Positions 43,371 through 57,719 of a stretch of DNA of 64,000 nucleotides are shown one piece after another. The notes beneath the pieces are model-generated. The model did no database searches and had not been told where the DNA came from. It was given only the letters and a program-made list of their open reading frames with translations. Source of the DNA: Coturnix japonica. Lineage: Eukaryota > Chordata > Aves > Galliformes > Phasianidae. The position numbers were made by a program, and so were the translations under genes. How positions within the stretch are numbered: position 1 is the stretch's first letter; every line of letters starts with the position of its first letter. Where the stretch lies: the NCBI RefSeq assembly GCF_001577835.2, contig NC_029516.1:66459451-66523450 (forward strand), given 5' to 3'.

Positions 43371-45925
43371 TGACAAATAAAGTTCAGGTGTTAAATACTG
43401 TTGAAGTTGAAGGAGGCTTCAGTCGTAGCACACAGAACAGGCACGAACCAGCTGTTCTGTGCCTCCATGCCCTCTGTGAGGGATAAAATCAAGGAGCCAT
43501 GCACAAGTACTGCTTCTCTGTTGTTATCTCTGTCTTTGCTTTGCTTTGTGGCAGCAATTCCTGCTGACTCTCTCTCTTTCCTTATTTTTGCTATTCTAGG
43601 ACTATAAGAATGTATGCCCAGGCACAGTCAGGATCAGAAGCTTAGTTATATGGTTGAATGGCCTATTACAATGGCTGCTGTGTAAGAGAGCTTCTTCTAT
43701 TTCAGAGTCTTTCTAATAGAAAAGAGTGATCTTTTTTTCAGCCCTGGAAACAATTTAGGCATTAAGTAAAGAGAACAGCTTAGGTTACTGTACACAAGCA
43801 AAAGCGTCTAGCTTGTGAATGCCAAGCAGAAATGGCCATTTCATCTCAAGAGTGAAAGCCCATTTCTGGTGACTTCCTTTTTCATTTACTGGCACATGAG
43901 CATTATTTTCTTTTTCCCTAGGGATTAATTTGTTTCTCAGACACTGTAGACAGAGACCTGAAGTATCTAAAACAAGCCTGAAGACTCCACTCCAGAAGCC
44001 CAAATCCAAATTTAGTACTGAAAAGCTAAGCATAATTACCCTTGTCTTCCTCTCTGTGAAAATGTCTTATTTTTTAGGTCCTGTTCTTTTTACACACACT
44101 TGTTTAATGTCTACCACGATACAGACTTGTTTTCATGTTGTTCCATGCTTCAGCGTGTTCTTTAAGAGTTACAGATTGTCCTTCATATTTGTTTCAAAGA
44201 TCATGCAAGTTTTTATAATTGCCTACAGATTCTGACTTTGTAGCTCTAGCAATAGATATTTCCATTTTAAGCTGTAAAAAATACACCGCTTCTAAGATCA
44301 ACTAAGATGACTGCTAGTGAAACAGCAAAACCTTTTCTTTGACTCCAGTATAGCAGGATACAATACCAATCTTATCGTATACCACAGTATAACTGTGCAC
44401 CAGGAAAGAGATCATATTATGTGTACAAATGTGAAACAGTAAGGTAGTCTTTACCTTGATGCAATTCAGTATTAGCACCATGTAAGCACAGAATGCAGAT
44501 TAATGTAGCAAGAGAGCAGAAGATCGACCCTGCCAGTGTGCTCTGACTTAACACAGTTACCCAGTCCTAAGCATGGATAAAAACATAGTAGCTGAGAATC
44601 AGTCTAGGAAAAGCCATAGACTGAGGAAACAGATTTATGCTTTCTGCAAAAGTGCCTACTCAGTAAGGAGTGCTGTGCTGTCTTATTGTGCACATGACAC
44701 TCTCAGAAGTTTGTTGGTAGAAAATACTCATATCTATTAGTACATTACAGAACTGATGCAGTCTAGTAAAAATCTTGTGAAAGGTGAACTTGAAATCCCT
44801 GGCAGAGTGACAAGTGCAGGCACACAGGAAGACACTAAGGCAGCAGCAGAAATATTCTATCTAGGTGCCGGTGTTCATACTTAGAGGGAACAGAACTTAT
44901 CATAACTCACTACATGGAAAAAATCACTCAGCAATTAGTAGCTAACTTGCCAGTGCATCAAACATATGATATTCCAAACCAGATGTCTAAAGATGGCAAT
45001 CATACCACCACATTGGCAATCACACTGTATTCCAGAGGGAATCTTAATGGCCATAACAAGCATGAGCTCTCTGTTTACATCTAGCATGTTAACCATTACA
45101 ATGACTCGGAAAGTCTTGCTCTGTGAATTTAAGTATAATAGGATGAATAGCTTGGACTTCTTCTGAAGTGTTAGGGCCTCAGCTTGTTGTGAATGACATT
45201 ACTGAAACTGCTTTGAAACTGAAAGTGTTTCATAACACAAAATTGGCCCTTTAAAGCATTTGCATCATCTTGCTTTTGAAATGAGATGGAAAACAAAAAG
45301 AAAGCAGCAACAAGAAAATAATCAACCAACCCAAACCCAGACATTCTGAACAGTTCAATTAACTGTGGGAAATGAGCAGGGGAAGACAGGATTTATCTGA
45401 AAGCTACACAATCTGCAGTAACTAGAGGTGAGTCACATCAGTGCTGAGAGGAAAATAATGCTAAACTATAGTCTAGCAATGCACAGAATGGAAATTAAAA
45501 GAAAGGGGGAGAATAGATCTTTAAAGTCTTCATGTTGTGCATTTTATATTGTCATTATGTAAGAGTGTATCTTGCAGCATCATCAGCCGTTTAAAAAAGA
45601 AAAAAAAACCCAACCAGCTCCACTGTGCTTCAAGCATGCAAGGGAGCCAGTACCAGAGCAGCCACTTTAAACATGAAGCAAGATGCTCAGCTATTAACTC
45701 CTTGGTTACTTACGTCAAACAAAATCGTGGCTCTGCTCTGCAGGTGACTCTGGTGAGTAATACACTTCCTATCCCTGGAACCTAGTTTAAAAGGTAAGAG
45801 TAGCAAAAAAAGTTATAGTATCTCTATGTGCCAAAGGAAGAGCCGGTACACATGCAAGAGGAACCAGGTATCATAGTACGAGTTACTAAATCTTGGTGCT
45901 AGACGTGAAGGACGTTTCTTTTCGC
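43371..45925. other. Intergenic DNA upstream of KLHL42
   Basis: No coding frame, RNA gene or named repeat recognised. An A-rich run is at 45593-45609. It lies between the MANSC4/KLHL42 repeat cluster and the KLHL42 CpG island, and could hold distal regulatory DNA that I cannot see by eye. Confidence 0.45.
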
Positions 45926-45929
45926 TGTT

Positions 45930-46720
45930 ATGCGGAGCAGCAGGCAATCGCGCTGCCGCCTCCCCCCAGCTATTCAGGGTCACACGCATTTCTCCCCACG
46001 TTCCAGAACATTCCCCGCTGCGGGGCTTCGCAGGGACATTTATGGCAGCGGGTTGGTGCAGCGCGGCCATCCCAATTCGGGCAGCGCGAGGAGGAGGCGA
46101 GCAGCTGCTCCTTACCCTACAGCGGACTCTCGCACCGCCAGCGGCGAACTGCCATCGGGGCGGAGCAAAACGGCTGAGCGCTGCGCCGTTCCCTTTTTAG
46201 GGCTTTTTACTTTTTTTTTCTGTTGTTGCCGGCTCAGCTCCTCCTACCCGGCAGCGAACCCCAGGGCAGAGGTGGAGCCGGCTGGGGCCGGGTTGGTTGG
46301 TAGGGGGTCGCGATGTCCCTTGCGGAGCGACAGCGGATGGAGGAAGAGGAGGGGGAAGGGGACGGCAGCGGAGAGGAAGTGGTTCAGATCCGGCTGGGGG
46401 ACAAGTGCTACCCGGTGTGCAAGAGGAAGCTGATCGAACAGAGTGACTATTTCCGAGCCCTGTACCGTTCGGGCATGCGGGAGGCAGGGCAGGGCCAGGA
46501 AGAGCAGCTGTTGCGAGGAGGGCTGAGCGCGCTGGGACTGGAGTTGGTGCTGGACTTCATCAACACTTCCTGCCTTGCCCGGCTGGAGCAAGAGGGTGAG
46601 GAGGAGCCTCCTCTGTTAGAGGAGCTGGTGGAGGCCGCCTCCTACCTGCAAGTCACTCCCCTGCTGCGCTTGCTGCTCTCCCAGGTGCGATTGGGCAACT
46701 GCCTGGAGCTACATCACCTG
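45930..46720 (+). promoter_or_regulatory. KLHL42: KLHL42 CpG island, promoter and 5' UTR
   Basis: GC- and CpG-rich DNA begins abruptly near 45930 and continues into exon 1. No TATA box sits at a suitable spot, and several GC-box-like stretches are visible (for example ggggcggagc near 46157). This fits a broadly expressed gene. Overlapping open frames on both strands in this block come from the GC richness. Confidence 0.7.
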
Positions 46721-49700
46721 GCCCAGGTCTATGGCCTGCAGGATCTGCACGATGCTTGTTTGGACTTCATGGCTTCCCATTACCACCAGGTGCTGCGCAG
46801 GCCCGATACCCGGCTGCACCTCAACCTGCCTCACGCTCTCCAGCAGCACCTGAAGGAGAGGCGGATGAGAGGCACTGCCACTTTGGTGGCTATTGGGGAC
46901 TTCATGGGTACCTCATCCACGGGCCACCCGCAGGCAGAGGCCCCTTGGTCCATGCTGAGATACGATGAGGAAGCAGAGCAATGGCTGCCCCTGGCCAACA
47001 ACCTACCTCCAGATCTGGTGAATGTGCGAGGCTACGGGTCAGCCATGTTGGACAACTACCTCTTCATCATTGGGGGGTACCGGATCACCACCAGTCAGGA
47101 GATCTCAGCTGCCCATTGTTACAACCCTTGCCTAAATGAGTGGAGTCAGCTGTCTTCAATGAACCAGAAGAGGTAACCTCTGCACCCTGGTGTGTGCATG
47201 TGTCCCTGTCTGTTTTCAAAACAGAGCCTGCTGAGTCACCTGGAGTTGGACAGACGCAACCTTACAAGAAGTGATTCAGATCTGTCTCTTGCATCATGTG
47301 ATGGGAAGGACTGAAGGGCTTGGCAATAGCATGGCAGCCTTAAGGCTTCAGTTTTGCTGGTGGCAGCCCCTCAGCTGTGGCACAGCCCTGTAGGCTCTCT
47401 ACTTTTTGGTGGCCCCAAAGTGTGGCGCAGGGAGCTGCTGTAGGAAGGGTGAGGAGAATGGGGCTCTGTTGGGCAAATGCAGGTGATTAAGGCCACATGT
47501 GTGGGGAAAATGGGAGTTAGGTACAGCTGAGGACTGAGCTGTGGCCATCTGCCATATGTGGTCATTCACCTTGATGTAAAGTAATGGTGGGTTCCCATTT
47601 TTCCTTTAAATCATAGTTTTCTAGGAGCTCCAGTCTCCAAACAGCTGTTAATACTGGTAGTTGAAATTCTATTTAAAATAACAAAACAACAAAAAAGAGA
47701 ATTCTACTTTTTTGTTTGTTTGGTTGGTTTTTTTTGTAAGTTTTATCTCTAGTACTCTATGTGATAAAATGTTTCACTGTTCATAATGGAGATGTTCAGT
47801 TTATCAGAACTAGGGATTGCTGAAAAGTTTTGTTATTGGTTTGTACTTTTATAAAAACCCAAATGTTTTCTAGGTCTGCATTTTGTTGAAATCTCTACCA
47901 GAAAAAAAAAAAAAGGCACGAAGATTGTCAGAAATGTCTCAGTTTATGAGAATATTTGAACCTAGTAAACATTAAGCATCTTGATTATTTTTTTCCCCTT
48001 TATTTATTTAATTTTTCTTTTAACATTTATGATGAAGTTGCTATTCAGAAATATTTCTGTGTATGGGGGCTAGTGTTGATGGAGACCCAAGGGGAGTCCT
48101 TCCCATCAAAGGCTGTGGCTGCTCTGCCTTGGTGTTGCAGACTTCTCAAAATACAAACTTCACTGAAACAAAATATCAAAGATGAATTTTTTTAGCTGTT
48201 TCCATTTTACAAAGGTGTTTGATTTTTTTTCTTCTCAATCTGAATCTGTGCTGAAACAAGTACAGAATCTAGAATTTGCTTTAGAATGAAAATTATTTTC
48301 TCCATCCAGCAAATTCAAGTAGCGACTAGAGACCCCAGCATGAATGCTTTCAGTTAGTGTAGTAAATCTGGAGTCTCTCTTCCAGTTGAGCTTGCATTCT
48401 AAAATGCCTCAAAACTGAGGACCTAGAGACCTAAAATGAATAGTTTCCTACTTTAATATCCTTTCACTTCCTGCGTTTATCACTGTGAGAAATTCACTGA
48501 AATGTTTGCATACCTGGTCAGCCATTGGAACTGATTGGAAACATAGGGTGTATCTGGCTTGTTGGAAAGACACTGTACACAATAACTGCTATAAAGTGCT
48601 TAGCTTTTGAACACTGAACATCTCTTTCTGTGTGTTTGCGTGTATTTCTTGCAGCCTGTTGGTAATTCCTAGAGACCCCTCTGGGGACTGGGCTATTTTG
48701 ATAGGCCTGGCCTATGCAGTATTGCCTGCCAAAATGGCTGAGAGCACATTGGCCTCAGTAGAAAAAGTATGACAGATCAAACCAATCAGCGTCTCCTGTA
48801 GAAGCCCCATTTTGATCAAATTATGAAGTTTGGTATTGGTTTGTGTAGTGTCCATAGCAAGGCAGATGTTATTATATGAAATAACTCTGCAGCATGGGAA
48901 ATGAGAGGGGTTCTAAAAATGCATTGTTAAGGCCCTTTTTTCACCTTGTTACCTGACTGTTCAAATTCTAGGATACATAGTCATTATGTGAAATAAACAA
49001 ATGATTATTTTCTCCTTTTATTAGTATTTTCATCTATACTACCTTACCAACAATCTTTAAGCCTACAACAGGTGTTACTCAGTATGGGATTTCATGTTGG
49101 CAATTTATGCCAAAAAAGGAGCATGCAAATAGATGTTTTTGAAATAGCCAACAGTCTTACATTAAAGTGTAGTGATTGAAGGCTAAAAAGAGACCAGCAT
49201 CATGTTGACTTCTAGGCTGGATGGCAGCTAATGAGTATATAGCTCCATGAATAATGAGTACTGGAAATTTTTTTCATGGAAATTCTACTAATCCCATCAT
49301 AAAACTTGTTGACTTTAACATCTTTGTAGAGTCTCAGCCCTGAAGTTCTGTATTTTTTCTAACTTTTCTAACTTAACATTTCAACTCTCTGATACCAGAT
49401 TGTGACTGGTTGAACAGCTTGTGGCCAGAATGCAAAAAAAGGATGGCTTGTGCTGTGAGAGCTAAGAGCAGGGGAAGGGAATTTTTGTACTCAGTGTTTA
49501 AATTCAACGGGAACAGCACTGGTTCCAGTCTGCTGATTAGATGAAATGCAGTTTGCTTGGCATTGCAGTTTTAGTTTGTTGTGCTGCAATAAAACAAGCA
49601 GGGCAGTTGCCTAGCATGCTGCTTAGGTAATTGGCTTGTTTGGCTGTCTACCAAGCTAGTCGATGTCAGCTGATACAATTACATATTGTGGGTGCATCTT

Positions 49701-52700
49701 TTACATACCTTGAGAGAAAGTTCTACTTCTCACTGAAGTGGGTTTGACTTCAGGCAACATTCTAGCAGGATTTAGATTTGGCCTATGTGACTGGAGGCAT
49801 GTGTTGTCCTTAAGAGAAAGATGAGGATTTATGGATGTAATTGTGTTTATTTCATTTGAATATAGCAAGTATTTTGCCCTCCAAAAACTTGTGAATACTA
49901 CAATGTTTTTATCTTATTTGCTTTATTATAACGTAGTAACTGAGGATGTTGGGATCTATTATGTGTGCATAGATGAAATATTCCCAACTTATCTCTAAAT
50001 AGAAGAGAACTGTCAGATGTATGCTGAATACTGTGGTTTATGTAACAGCTTTTAGCTCTCTTCCTAGGCATAGAGATCTTACTACAGTCATTTAAAATTT
50101 GTTCATAATAGATAGCTTTCATATATTATTCCTGCAATGCCCACATTAATTTGATGAAACACTATTTCCTGCTTTTGCATGCACAAATTAGGTAAAAAGT
50201 AATTTGCTCAGGTCCATAGGGAGCTGGTGTCTGAGCCAGGAACTTCTTATCATCTGAGGCTAGATCCAATACCATCCATAAATAATCCCTAACAGATGAT
50301 CGTTTCTAGATCTCTAATTTTTTTTTCATTCTAGAGGTGCTGTGCTTGGAATAGTGTCTTCAGAGAACTACATGGACTTCTTTGAGGAAGAAACTTCATG
50401 TACAGGTTGCCCAAGACTACTTGGGGTCTTTGGGGATAGGAAGGTAATAAGGAAATTTGAGGATGGTTCAAGTCATGTATTTCAGTACCTTTCCATTTTT
50501 TATTTTTTTTTTAAATTATTTCAGTGTTGACAGTTGAAATTGATCATGTAAAAACAATATGGGATTTCTATTGCGTGTCCCAGTCACAGCTGAGTATTTC
50601 ATGTTTATTTTCTTTCAGCACGCTCCCGACAGATAAATCTTCTAGTCTTGGAAGACACTTTTAAGCCCCTGGCTGGGATTATATACATGCACTTTGAATA
50701 CTGTTTTTGTGAGCCATCTCTGCCTGAACTGCTGCCACTTTGGGGACTCTTTACAGGAATGCAAGAGAGGATGTTCCTAGGAATTGGTAGTGGTTTAGGA
50801 AATTTCCTTGTTCCTTGTTCATTTGCTTTTTTTAAAAAATCATTTTTTTTCCTCTTTAAAATTTCTCTTGGCTTGAGGGGAAATAGATTTTTCAAATATT
50901 TTCAGGCTGAAAGTATCTATGTTACATCTATCGCAAATATATCATGCATGCTTCCAAAGCTCAAGTATGGAAGCAGTATGTTCTGTAGTCATATAAGGAA
51001 CGTATGAATAATAGTTCGTGCAGTAAATGTGCAGTGCTTTGGAAGTAACTTTTTTCCCATGCTTAGCTACCTCCCTGATTAGAAAATCCTCTCTAATATC
51101 TAAGATAACTTCTTGTTGTATACTGAATGTATAAGGTCTGTCAGTGAACAAGAGAGCACTTGCTGTCTTCTTCATAGCCAGTGGTCTCTTACAGACACGT
51201 TATATGGCTGTTTATGCAATCCAGAGCAACCTGCGCTTTTCACAAAATATTTGGAAAGTTGTGCATTCTGACCCTTTGGTCCACGTACATCAGATTCTTT
51301 TTCCTTTCTGCACTCTGCGCTTCTTTCAGTGAATGAAAAAAAATTGTAATTTAAACTGCTGCAAAACCCACTGTATGGGAAATCACAGCTTGAACCTCTG
51401 ATTAATCAGCTGAGGCAAGTGTTGGGTCAGCTGTGGGAGCACAGGTGAGAGTAATTTAGCTGTGCTCCTGGAAGGGGTGAAGCTGGACTCCACCTCCTCT
51501 AAGAGCTCATTTAACGGCTGACCACCACTGAGGCAGCATCTCTTGGAGATTGCTCCCCAGTGGAGACTGCTTCAGCTTTCCGGTCAAGGCGTCAACATTG
51601 GTTAATTTTCCTTTGCTAATAACCTTTGAATATCTACCATCATCTTTGTTAACATCTTTATATTAGCCACCCTTATACCCACCCTTGCTTGTGTTCCTGG
51701 GACTCCTTTCAAGAGGAAATGAGCATCTTCAGAACACATAGCCATATCCTAACAAGAAGTGATAACAACTAGAGAGCACTAAGCCTAGTGTCTGTAAAGT
51801 GCTTCAGATCCCTGAGTTTAATCAACTCACATAAGTGAGTGGAGTTACCACAGCTGAATTTGACAGGCTCTTAAGCTTGGTTGTTTCCCAAGCTGTAGCA
51901 CAAAGAACACTTGTTAGTTGTGGAGAGCTGGCTTCACGCTTGTTTTTGTTGTTTCCAGCTGCTCCAACACATTAAGAATGCAAAAATACACTAAATATTT
52001 CTTAATATTCACTCTCCGTAAAAATACCTGCTGTTACTGGCGTAGAAAGGTGACTGGGAGAAGTTTTTCATGATGTATTGGGCCACTGTCCAAACATTCA
52101 TGTCAAGTAGTACTTGTTGGGTACTTGTTGCAGCTTTTGATTAATGTATCCCATAAATCTGAGATACTTGCACTGATTAACGTCCATTTTAATTAACGTT
52201 GGAAGTGGTTAAATCACTCAACCACCTGTTTAAATTATTTGGTTACTAGAAAAGTGAGTGTCAATTAGGAAACCTGAATTCTTTTGTATTTGGACAGTAC
52301 ACGCTTGTTTTTCATGTCTTATCTGCCAGAACTTATAGCATGTACAATTGCTACTCTGGAAGTAGTGTCTCATATTTTGTTACGTTAGTCCACAACATCA
52401 GAGGTGGATGTTAGTGGTATGGCAGTACAGGTTGAAGCTTCCTGCTGATTTGGCTGTTGAATTTTGTTGTCGTGTGACAGATGACAGCAGAGAAGTAGTC
52501 TGACAAAACAGCATCTGACATGGAAGTGCCTATGGAACTGAATTTCTTCATGCAGGAAAAAATGGCACCTAGTTGACATTCACTGATGGTTGTTTAACGT
52601 ACGGAGACCAAACAATGAATGTTAGCACAGTAAGGTGGTGAGTGGTGTATTTGTTGTGACAGCAACAGTGTGTCACCTCTGTCGATGTGGATAAAAATCC

Positions 52701-55700
52701 ATACACATGCAGCATGCATGCTCCTATTCATTGCTGTTGAGAGTACATAGTTAATGGTGGGAACCATGTTGAAAAATAGTGTTCAGTAGCTGAGAATTTG
52801 CTCTGTCAAATAGTGCTTTTGTGCTCTTTGCATCAATTGTAGTTCCACAGAAATAGACAGGAGGCATTACTTTTAGAGGAATTTGCATATTAAATGTGAC
52901 TAAATTTTTTTTCCAATAATAAAACACTGTCTCTGAGTGTATGAACTTATTTTTAAGCCAAAATCCTCTACCATCTCCATCATAGACACAGAGTTGCAGA
53001 CTTTCTAATGTTGATTTTAAAGGACATTTGGAAACTATGGTTTGGGTGGGTTGTTTTTTGTTTTGTTTTGCTTGTTGGTGTTTTTTTTGTGTTTTTTTTT
53101 TGTTGGTTTGTTTGTTCTTTTTTGTCTCTGCTAATTTATGGACATTTTTTCTCTACTATAAGTTTTATGACAGGTACGCTACTTTGGAAATAATGATGTT
53201 TTTCAAGTAATTATCCTCATTTCACACCGACTATTGATCACCATATTTTTCTGAATTCTTTAATACGGAAAACAATTGCTGTACAGAGAAGATGAACAGT
53301 GTGACTAATTGTAAATATCAGTAAAAAAGATAATAGAATTAATTCCTTCGAAGAAGCATATTAGTTTTCAAAGCTTTATCATGATGATAGGAACAAAATG
53401 ATTCTATCTGGAAACTTTTTTTTTTTCCTCTATACATTTAATTAAAGAAGTTACAGAACAGTCTGCAGCTCTAGAGGGTTTGCTCTGTCAAGGTAAAACC
53501 CTGCAAAAATGCATGGTGGTAAGTTTTTAATCTTGGATTCGTGCAGAATGGAATTTGTTTTTACAACTCAGTGAGTGCATTGCTAAAGCAGCACTTTGGT
53601 TTTACAGATATAATGCAGTTCCTCATTTGTTTTTGTGTTGATCTGTTGCACACCAATGACTTTCATACACTTAGTTAATCAGGATACTGTGTGATAAAAG
53701 CTCATGGATCTGGTTTAAAATGGACAGTACTGAAAGAAAAATCTTGCTTAGGTGATGGCATAGACTTGTAAGTAGGACTGTTTCTGAAGAGGGGAAGACT
53801 TTACTAGACCATCTTCTATAGCCAGAAGGAATAGATTGAAATTCAGATCCTCCACACTTGCACTCCAGTATCCAGTGACTATTCATTTCTATATTGCCTT
53901 AAAACTGCAAGATGTAAGGCTTCTTGCAGTTCAGTAACTAGGTTGTTACCCTTTGTTACATATAAGATATGACAAGATAACTGAGTAGAATAAGAAATAA
54001 AAACAGATCATTGTCTGTGGAGTGCAGCGTATTTTGTTCAGCTATGAATGGAACGTTAATTTACAGATGCGTCTTGCTTCACTGGGGTGGAGGGTGTCTT
54101 TAGCAGCCTAAATGAATGCTAAATGAGGTACAGGAGTTTCTCTTTTCAATTGTAGAATGTAATTCACTGCTTTCCACATTATATTTCTATTTATTAAGGT
54201 TATTGAAGAGACTGTGAAACAGACTAGGATGTGTACACATTCCTGCACTTGCTTATCTTGTTTGAAATTTCTGTGATTTTAACTAAAATAATCTCCTTGA
54301 CTGTGTGTATGTATATTTGTCTGTACTAAAGATACTTCAGTAAAGCCTATTAAAAATGAGACATCTACCAATCGTTAGATTAGCTAACGAAACATCTACA
54401 GCTCAAACTGCCTTAGATTGCAATCCAAAATAAAATTTGCATTAGTTTCAGTATCAACATCAGAAATATCAGAATGTCACCATTTGCTGTCCTCAATAAT
54501 TAAAGTGTGATTACAGAATTTTGGACATGCACTGGAGACTTCAGATTCTGTAATAAATGAATTGATATGATGTAATGATGAGTGTGGTGGAGCCTGATTA
54601 GGAAGAAGTTTCTTATGTTTTTCAGTACATTTTTTTTAACCTATTTTGGTGCCGCAATCTTTGTCTTTCAGGTCAAACTTTAAGCTGCTGGCTGTAAATG
54701 GAAAGCTCTATGCCATCACTGGTCAATACCTTTTCAATGTGGACTGCTGTGACCCAGAAAATGAGCGATGGAATTCTGTAGCAGCCAAGCTAAACTCTCT
54801 TGTAAAGTTCACAGATTTCAAGTGCAAGAGTAAGCTTTATGTTATTGGCGGATATACTACACGAGGTAGAAAGCTTTTTTTGTATTCTTATTTTTTTGAG
54901 TTTGTTCTGTATTGCTTTGTATTCCCCCCCTTTACCTCTTTTCCTTACTGCTTCTCTGGACCACATCATTTTAATTTTCAGGAAATATTTTCATCTGGTG
55001 TAATGAAACAAACCCATGAAATGAAATAAAAAATTAGTTCTGTCATACTATCATCAGGTTATGGGTGTTTTCACAGCCTATACCTAGGAGCTGTAATTCT
55101 GCCTGTCAAACATAAGAACTTGAAAACTAGATAGTTGTCTGTAATTTCCCACATGAGTAGCTGGTATTTGGACCTGCAGCTCTGCTTTTCTGATGAAATA
55201 GTCCAGTGTGTACTTCAGAATCCAGCATAGTCCTCCTCCTCTTAGATTTTGGTCGTGTAGTAGTAAGAAAGGTGTCAGGAGGTAAACTTTTTTGGAAAAA
55301 TATTAAGAAAGACTGCCTATATTGTGTTTTTCATATTTGTTATAGTGCATGCAGCATTTCAAGGTTGTTGTTGTTTTTTCCTGTGCATATCAAAAATCTT
55401 GGGCTTTGTACTGAATAAGTGAAGGCTACATTGCAATAGACTTCCATTTCATTTGTCTTCTCTCAAACAGTAGCATGGTATTTTATTTTTTTTTCCTTGG
55501 AATTTTACTGCTATGGAAAGACACAGAAACTTAATGTTTCTAGGAATACTGGGATTTCCCTCCTCTCCCTCCCCCCCAACCCCCCTCAGAGAGTCAGGAA
55601 ATTATTCATTGTTTATAGGCAAAGATCATTTATAAGTGGAGTTTTGATCAGCATTTTTATACAGCAGTGCAAATATGTTTCCTATTCTTTTTTTCTTTAT

Positions 55701-57314
55701 TTAATGTGGGTTAAGTGTACAGGAAGATGATAATGAGTAATAAGCAATGACCAAAAGTCATTACAGTGCAAGCAAATGCTATAGCAGAATCTCCAAAGCC
55801 ATGCTGCTCGTGAACTGCACTTAGGACAATCCAGTTATATTTATGGCTGTTTATACCTGTGCTCTTACATAACTTGTTAGTGTGTCACCATCTGCTGTTC
55901 CACTTGGGAGTTCATCTGGAGATCATCATGCAGAGTAGACTTGTAATACAGAGCAGATTTTATTGAAAGGCCAAACTGGAGTTTGCAGGCCTGTTACCAC
56001 TTGACACTTGGGTTCATATTTAAGCTCTGGTCTCCAGAGGTTGAAACTGAATTTACTAGCTAAAAATTCGAGTGCATTCTTTGTTAATTTAGTGAAGCCT
56101 TCAATGGGGATGCTACCATGTCTCCTGCACATTAAATCAGGGAGGTAGTGTAACAGTTTCTCAGAATAACAGTGTTGCAAATACATCTGTTGAATTGTAG
56201 CTGAAGCACAGATACAGCTAAGCTTTTCTCTGTACCTCTATCTGGTGCTGTTGCATGGATTTCCTGATCTTTAGGTGAGTTTGACCTTGTGTATTTCTCT
56301 CTTTATGAGGTACTGAAAATGTGCCCTTAGGTCATCCATCCATGCCACTTGATGGAATGTAACTGGCTTTATGAGTTTTATTCCCTAAAACTTTGATTTG
56401 TGGTTTGAAATGAAAAGTTAAGCTTGGATGATAAATCATCACTTGACAGCTATTAATGAAGCATAGAATTTTCATGATAATTTGATTTATCTCTGACCAC
56501 CATTGGAAAGCAGAACATAGTTCTATTTACCTTTACATAAAAAAATATCTTGCATATCGATCAAAGGCAAAATCAAAATTATTAGGTAATGGCTAGGAAT
56601 TAAGCATCTAAAATCTATGTTCCCAGACCATTTGTATGATTTAATAGGACACCAGAAGCTTTATTTTTCTTACTGTGATAGAATAAAACGTTCTAGCTTT
56701 ATCACTGGGGGCAAAGACTCACAGTTCTCAGTAATCTGTTCCTTCCCTGTCTCCTAAACTTCTGTATTGTCCATAATAATGGCTAATACAATTTGTAGAC
56801 AGAAAGAATACTCCTCAATAAGTGCCATTTATTTATTTTTTTTATTTATAAATCTCTTTCCTCTGTTTCAGACAGAAATATGAACATCTTGCAATACTGT
56901 CCTACTTCTGATTCCTGGACCAACTTTGAAATCTGTGACGTCCACGTTCGTAAACAGCAGATGGTCTCTGTTGAAGAAACAATCTATCTAGTAGGAGGTT
57001 GTATCCATGAACTTGGACCAAACCAAAAATCCAGCCAAAGTGAAGATGTCTTAGCTGTGCAGTCTTACAACACTGCTACCAAAGAATGGCTCTACCTCAA
57101 AGAGAACACATCGAAGTCGGGTCTTAACTTGACTTGCACTCTACATAACGATGGAGTTTATATATTGAGTAGAGATATTACTTTATCTACGAGCTTGGAG
57201 CACCGTGTTTTTCTGAAGTATAATATATTCACAGACAGTTGGGAGTCACTAAGACGCTTTCCAGCCTTTGGACAAAACATGCTGATCTGTTCTATGTACT
57301 TGCCTGGTGTGTGA
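46313..57314 (+). CDS. KLHL42: Kelch-like protein 42 (KLHDC5), 3 exons
   Basis: This is a BTB-BACK-Kelch adaptor for CUL3 ubiquitin ligase. The human protein is reported to control mitotic microtubules by targeting katanin p60 for degradation. Coding exons: 46313-47172, 54672-54865 and 56872-57314. All junctions are GT-AG and phases fit, giving 1497 nt or 498 aa (human about 505). A Glu/Gly-rich N-terminus (residues 9-22) precedes the BTB domain at about 22-128 (VVQIRLGDKCYPVCKRKL, SDYFRALYRSGM). The BACK region follows at about 129-185 (ELHHLAQVYGLQDLHDACLD). Kelch repeats run from about 190 to the end, with diagnostic GG turns in LFIIGGY, LYVIGGY and IYLVGGC. The start is the first ATG in the CpG island, in a gcgATGtcc context. 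Intron 1 (7.5 kb) carries a mariner and a dispersed repeat; intron 2 is 2.0 kb. The frame is intact. Confidence 0.95.
47173..51360. other. KLHL42 intron 1, 5' part, nothing recognised
   Basis: A 4-kb stretch without a named repeat or coding frame of interest. Confidence 0.5.
51361..51679 (-). repeat. Dispersed repeat, copy B of three
   Basis: This is the reverse complement of copy A (19930-20242) with about 14 mismatches by eye. It extends at one end as cccacccttgc, which copy A lacks. It lies in KLHL42 intron 1. Confidence 0.85.
52351..52886 (+). mobile_element. Mariner (Galluhop-type), short end-to-end copy
   Basis: Left end tctggaagtagtgtctca and right end aggaggcattacttttagag form imperfect inverted repeats about 535 bp apart. 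The interior carries ggagaccaaacaatga and ttttgtgctctttgca, shared with the other copies. It is the same size class as 36398-36944, so again internally deleted. It lies in KLHL42 intron 1. Confidence 0.82.
53050..53125. repeat. T/G-rich low-complexity tract
   Basis: Runs of T separated by G on the plus strand in KLHL42 intron 1. It produces spurious Phe/Cys/Val-rich frames. Confidence 0.8.
54866..56871. other. KLHL42 intron 2, nothing recognised
   Basis: A 2-kb intron with short C-rich and T-rich runs (near 55561-55586 and 55480). No repeat or nested gene seen. Confidence 0.5.
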
Positions 57315-57432
57315 GGCATGTAATGGCATCAAGTTTTTCTTTGCAGCTCATTAATCATTCTTGGAAGAAATATTGCTCCCTCTAAGTAATTCCAGTTTCA
57401 GAATGTAATGTGGTTGCATAACATAGGCATAA

Positions 57433-57438
57433 AATAAA
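57433..57438 (+). terminator. KLHL42: KLHL42 proximal polyadenylation signal (AATAAA)
   Basis: First canonical hexamer, about 120 bp after the KLHL42 stop, followed by a T-rich stretch. Two further overlapping hexamers near 57703-57712 could give a longer 3' UTR. Confidence 0.6.
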
Positions 57439-57719
57439 GGTTCTTTTCTTAAACAAAAAAAGTTTCAAAATCTAATATTAAGAATAATGGTTCTAGAAAC
57501 AGTTCCAAGATTTCAGTTTAATTTTCTTGTATTTTGTATTTAAATTTCACCGAATATTGTTTACAACTTAAACATAAAAATTGTATGTTGGTTACTAATG
57601 AAGGATAGAGTTCCAAAGGCAAAGCTGATTATTCTCATTTTTATTCTCCATCATTATAGACAAAATAGAAGAGAGCATACATGGTGAAAGTGAATGTAAT
57701 TCAATAAAATAAATACTAT

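Noticed and set aside
45930-46433. 167-codon frame ahead of and overlapping KLHL42
   Set aside because: Arg/Ala/Ser/Pro-rich sequence typical of a GC-rich 5' UTR read in the wrong frame; the BTB coding frame starts at 46313.
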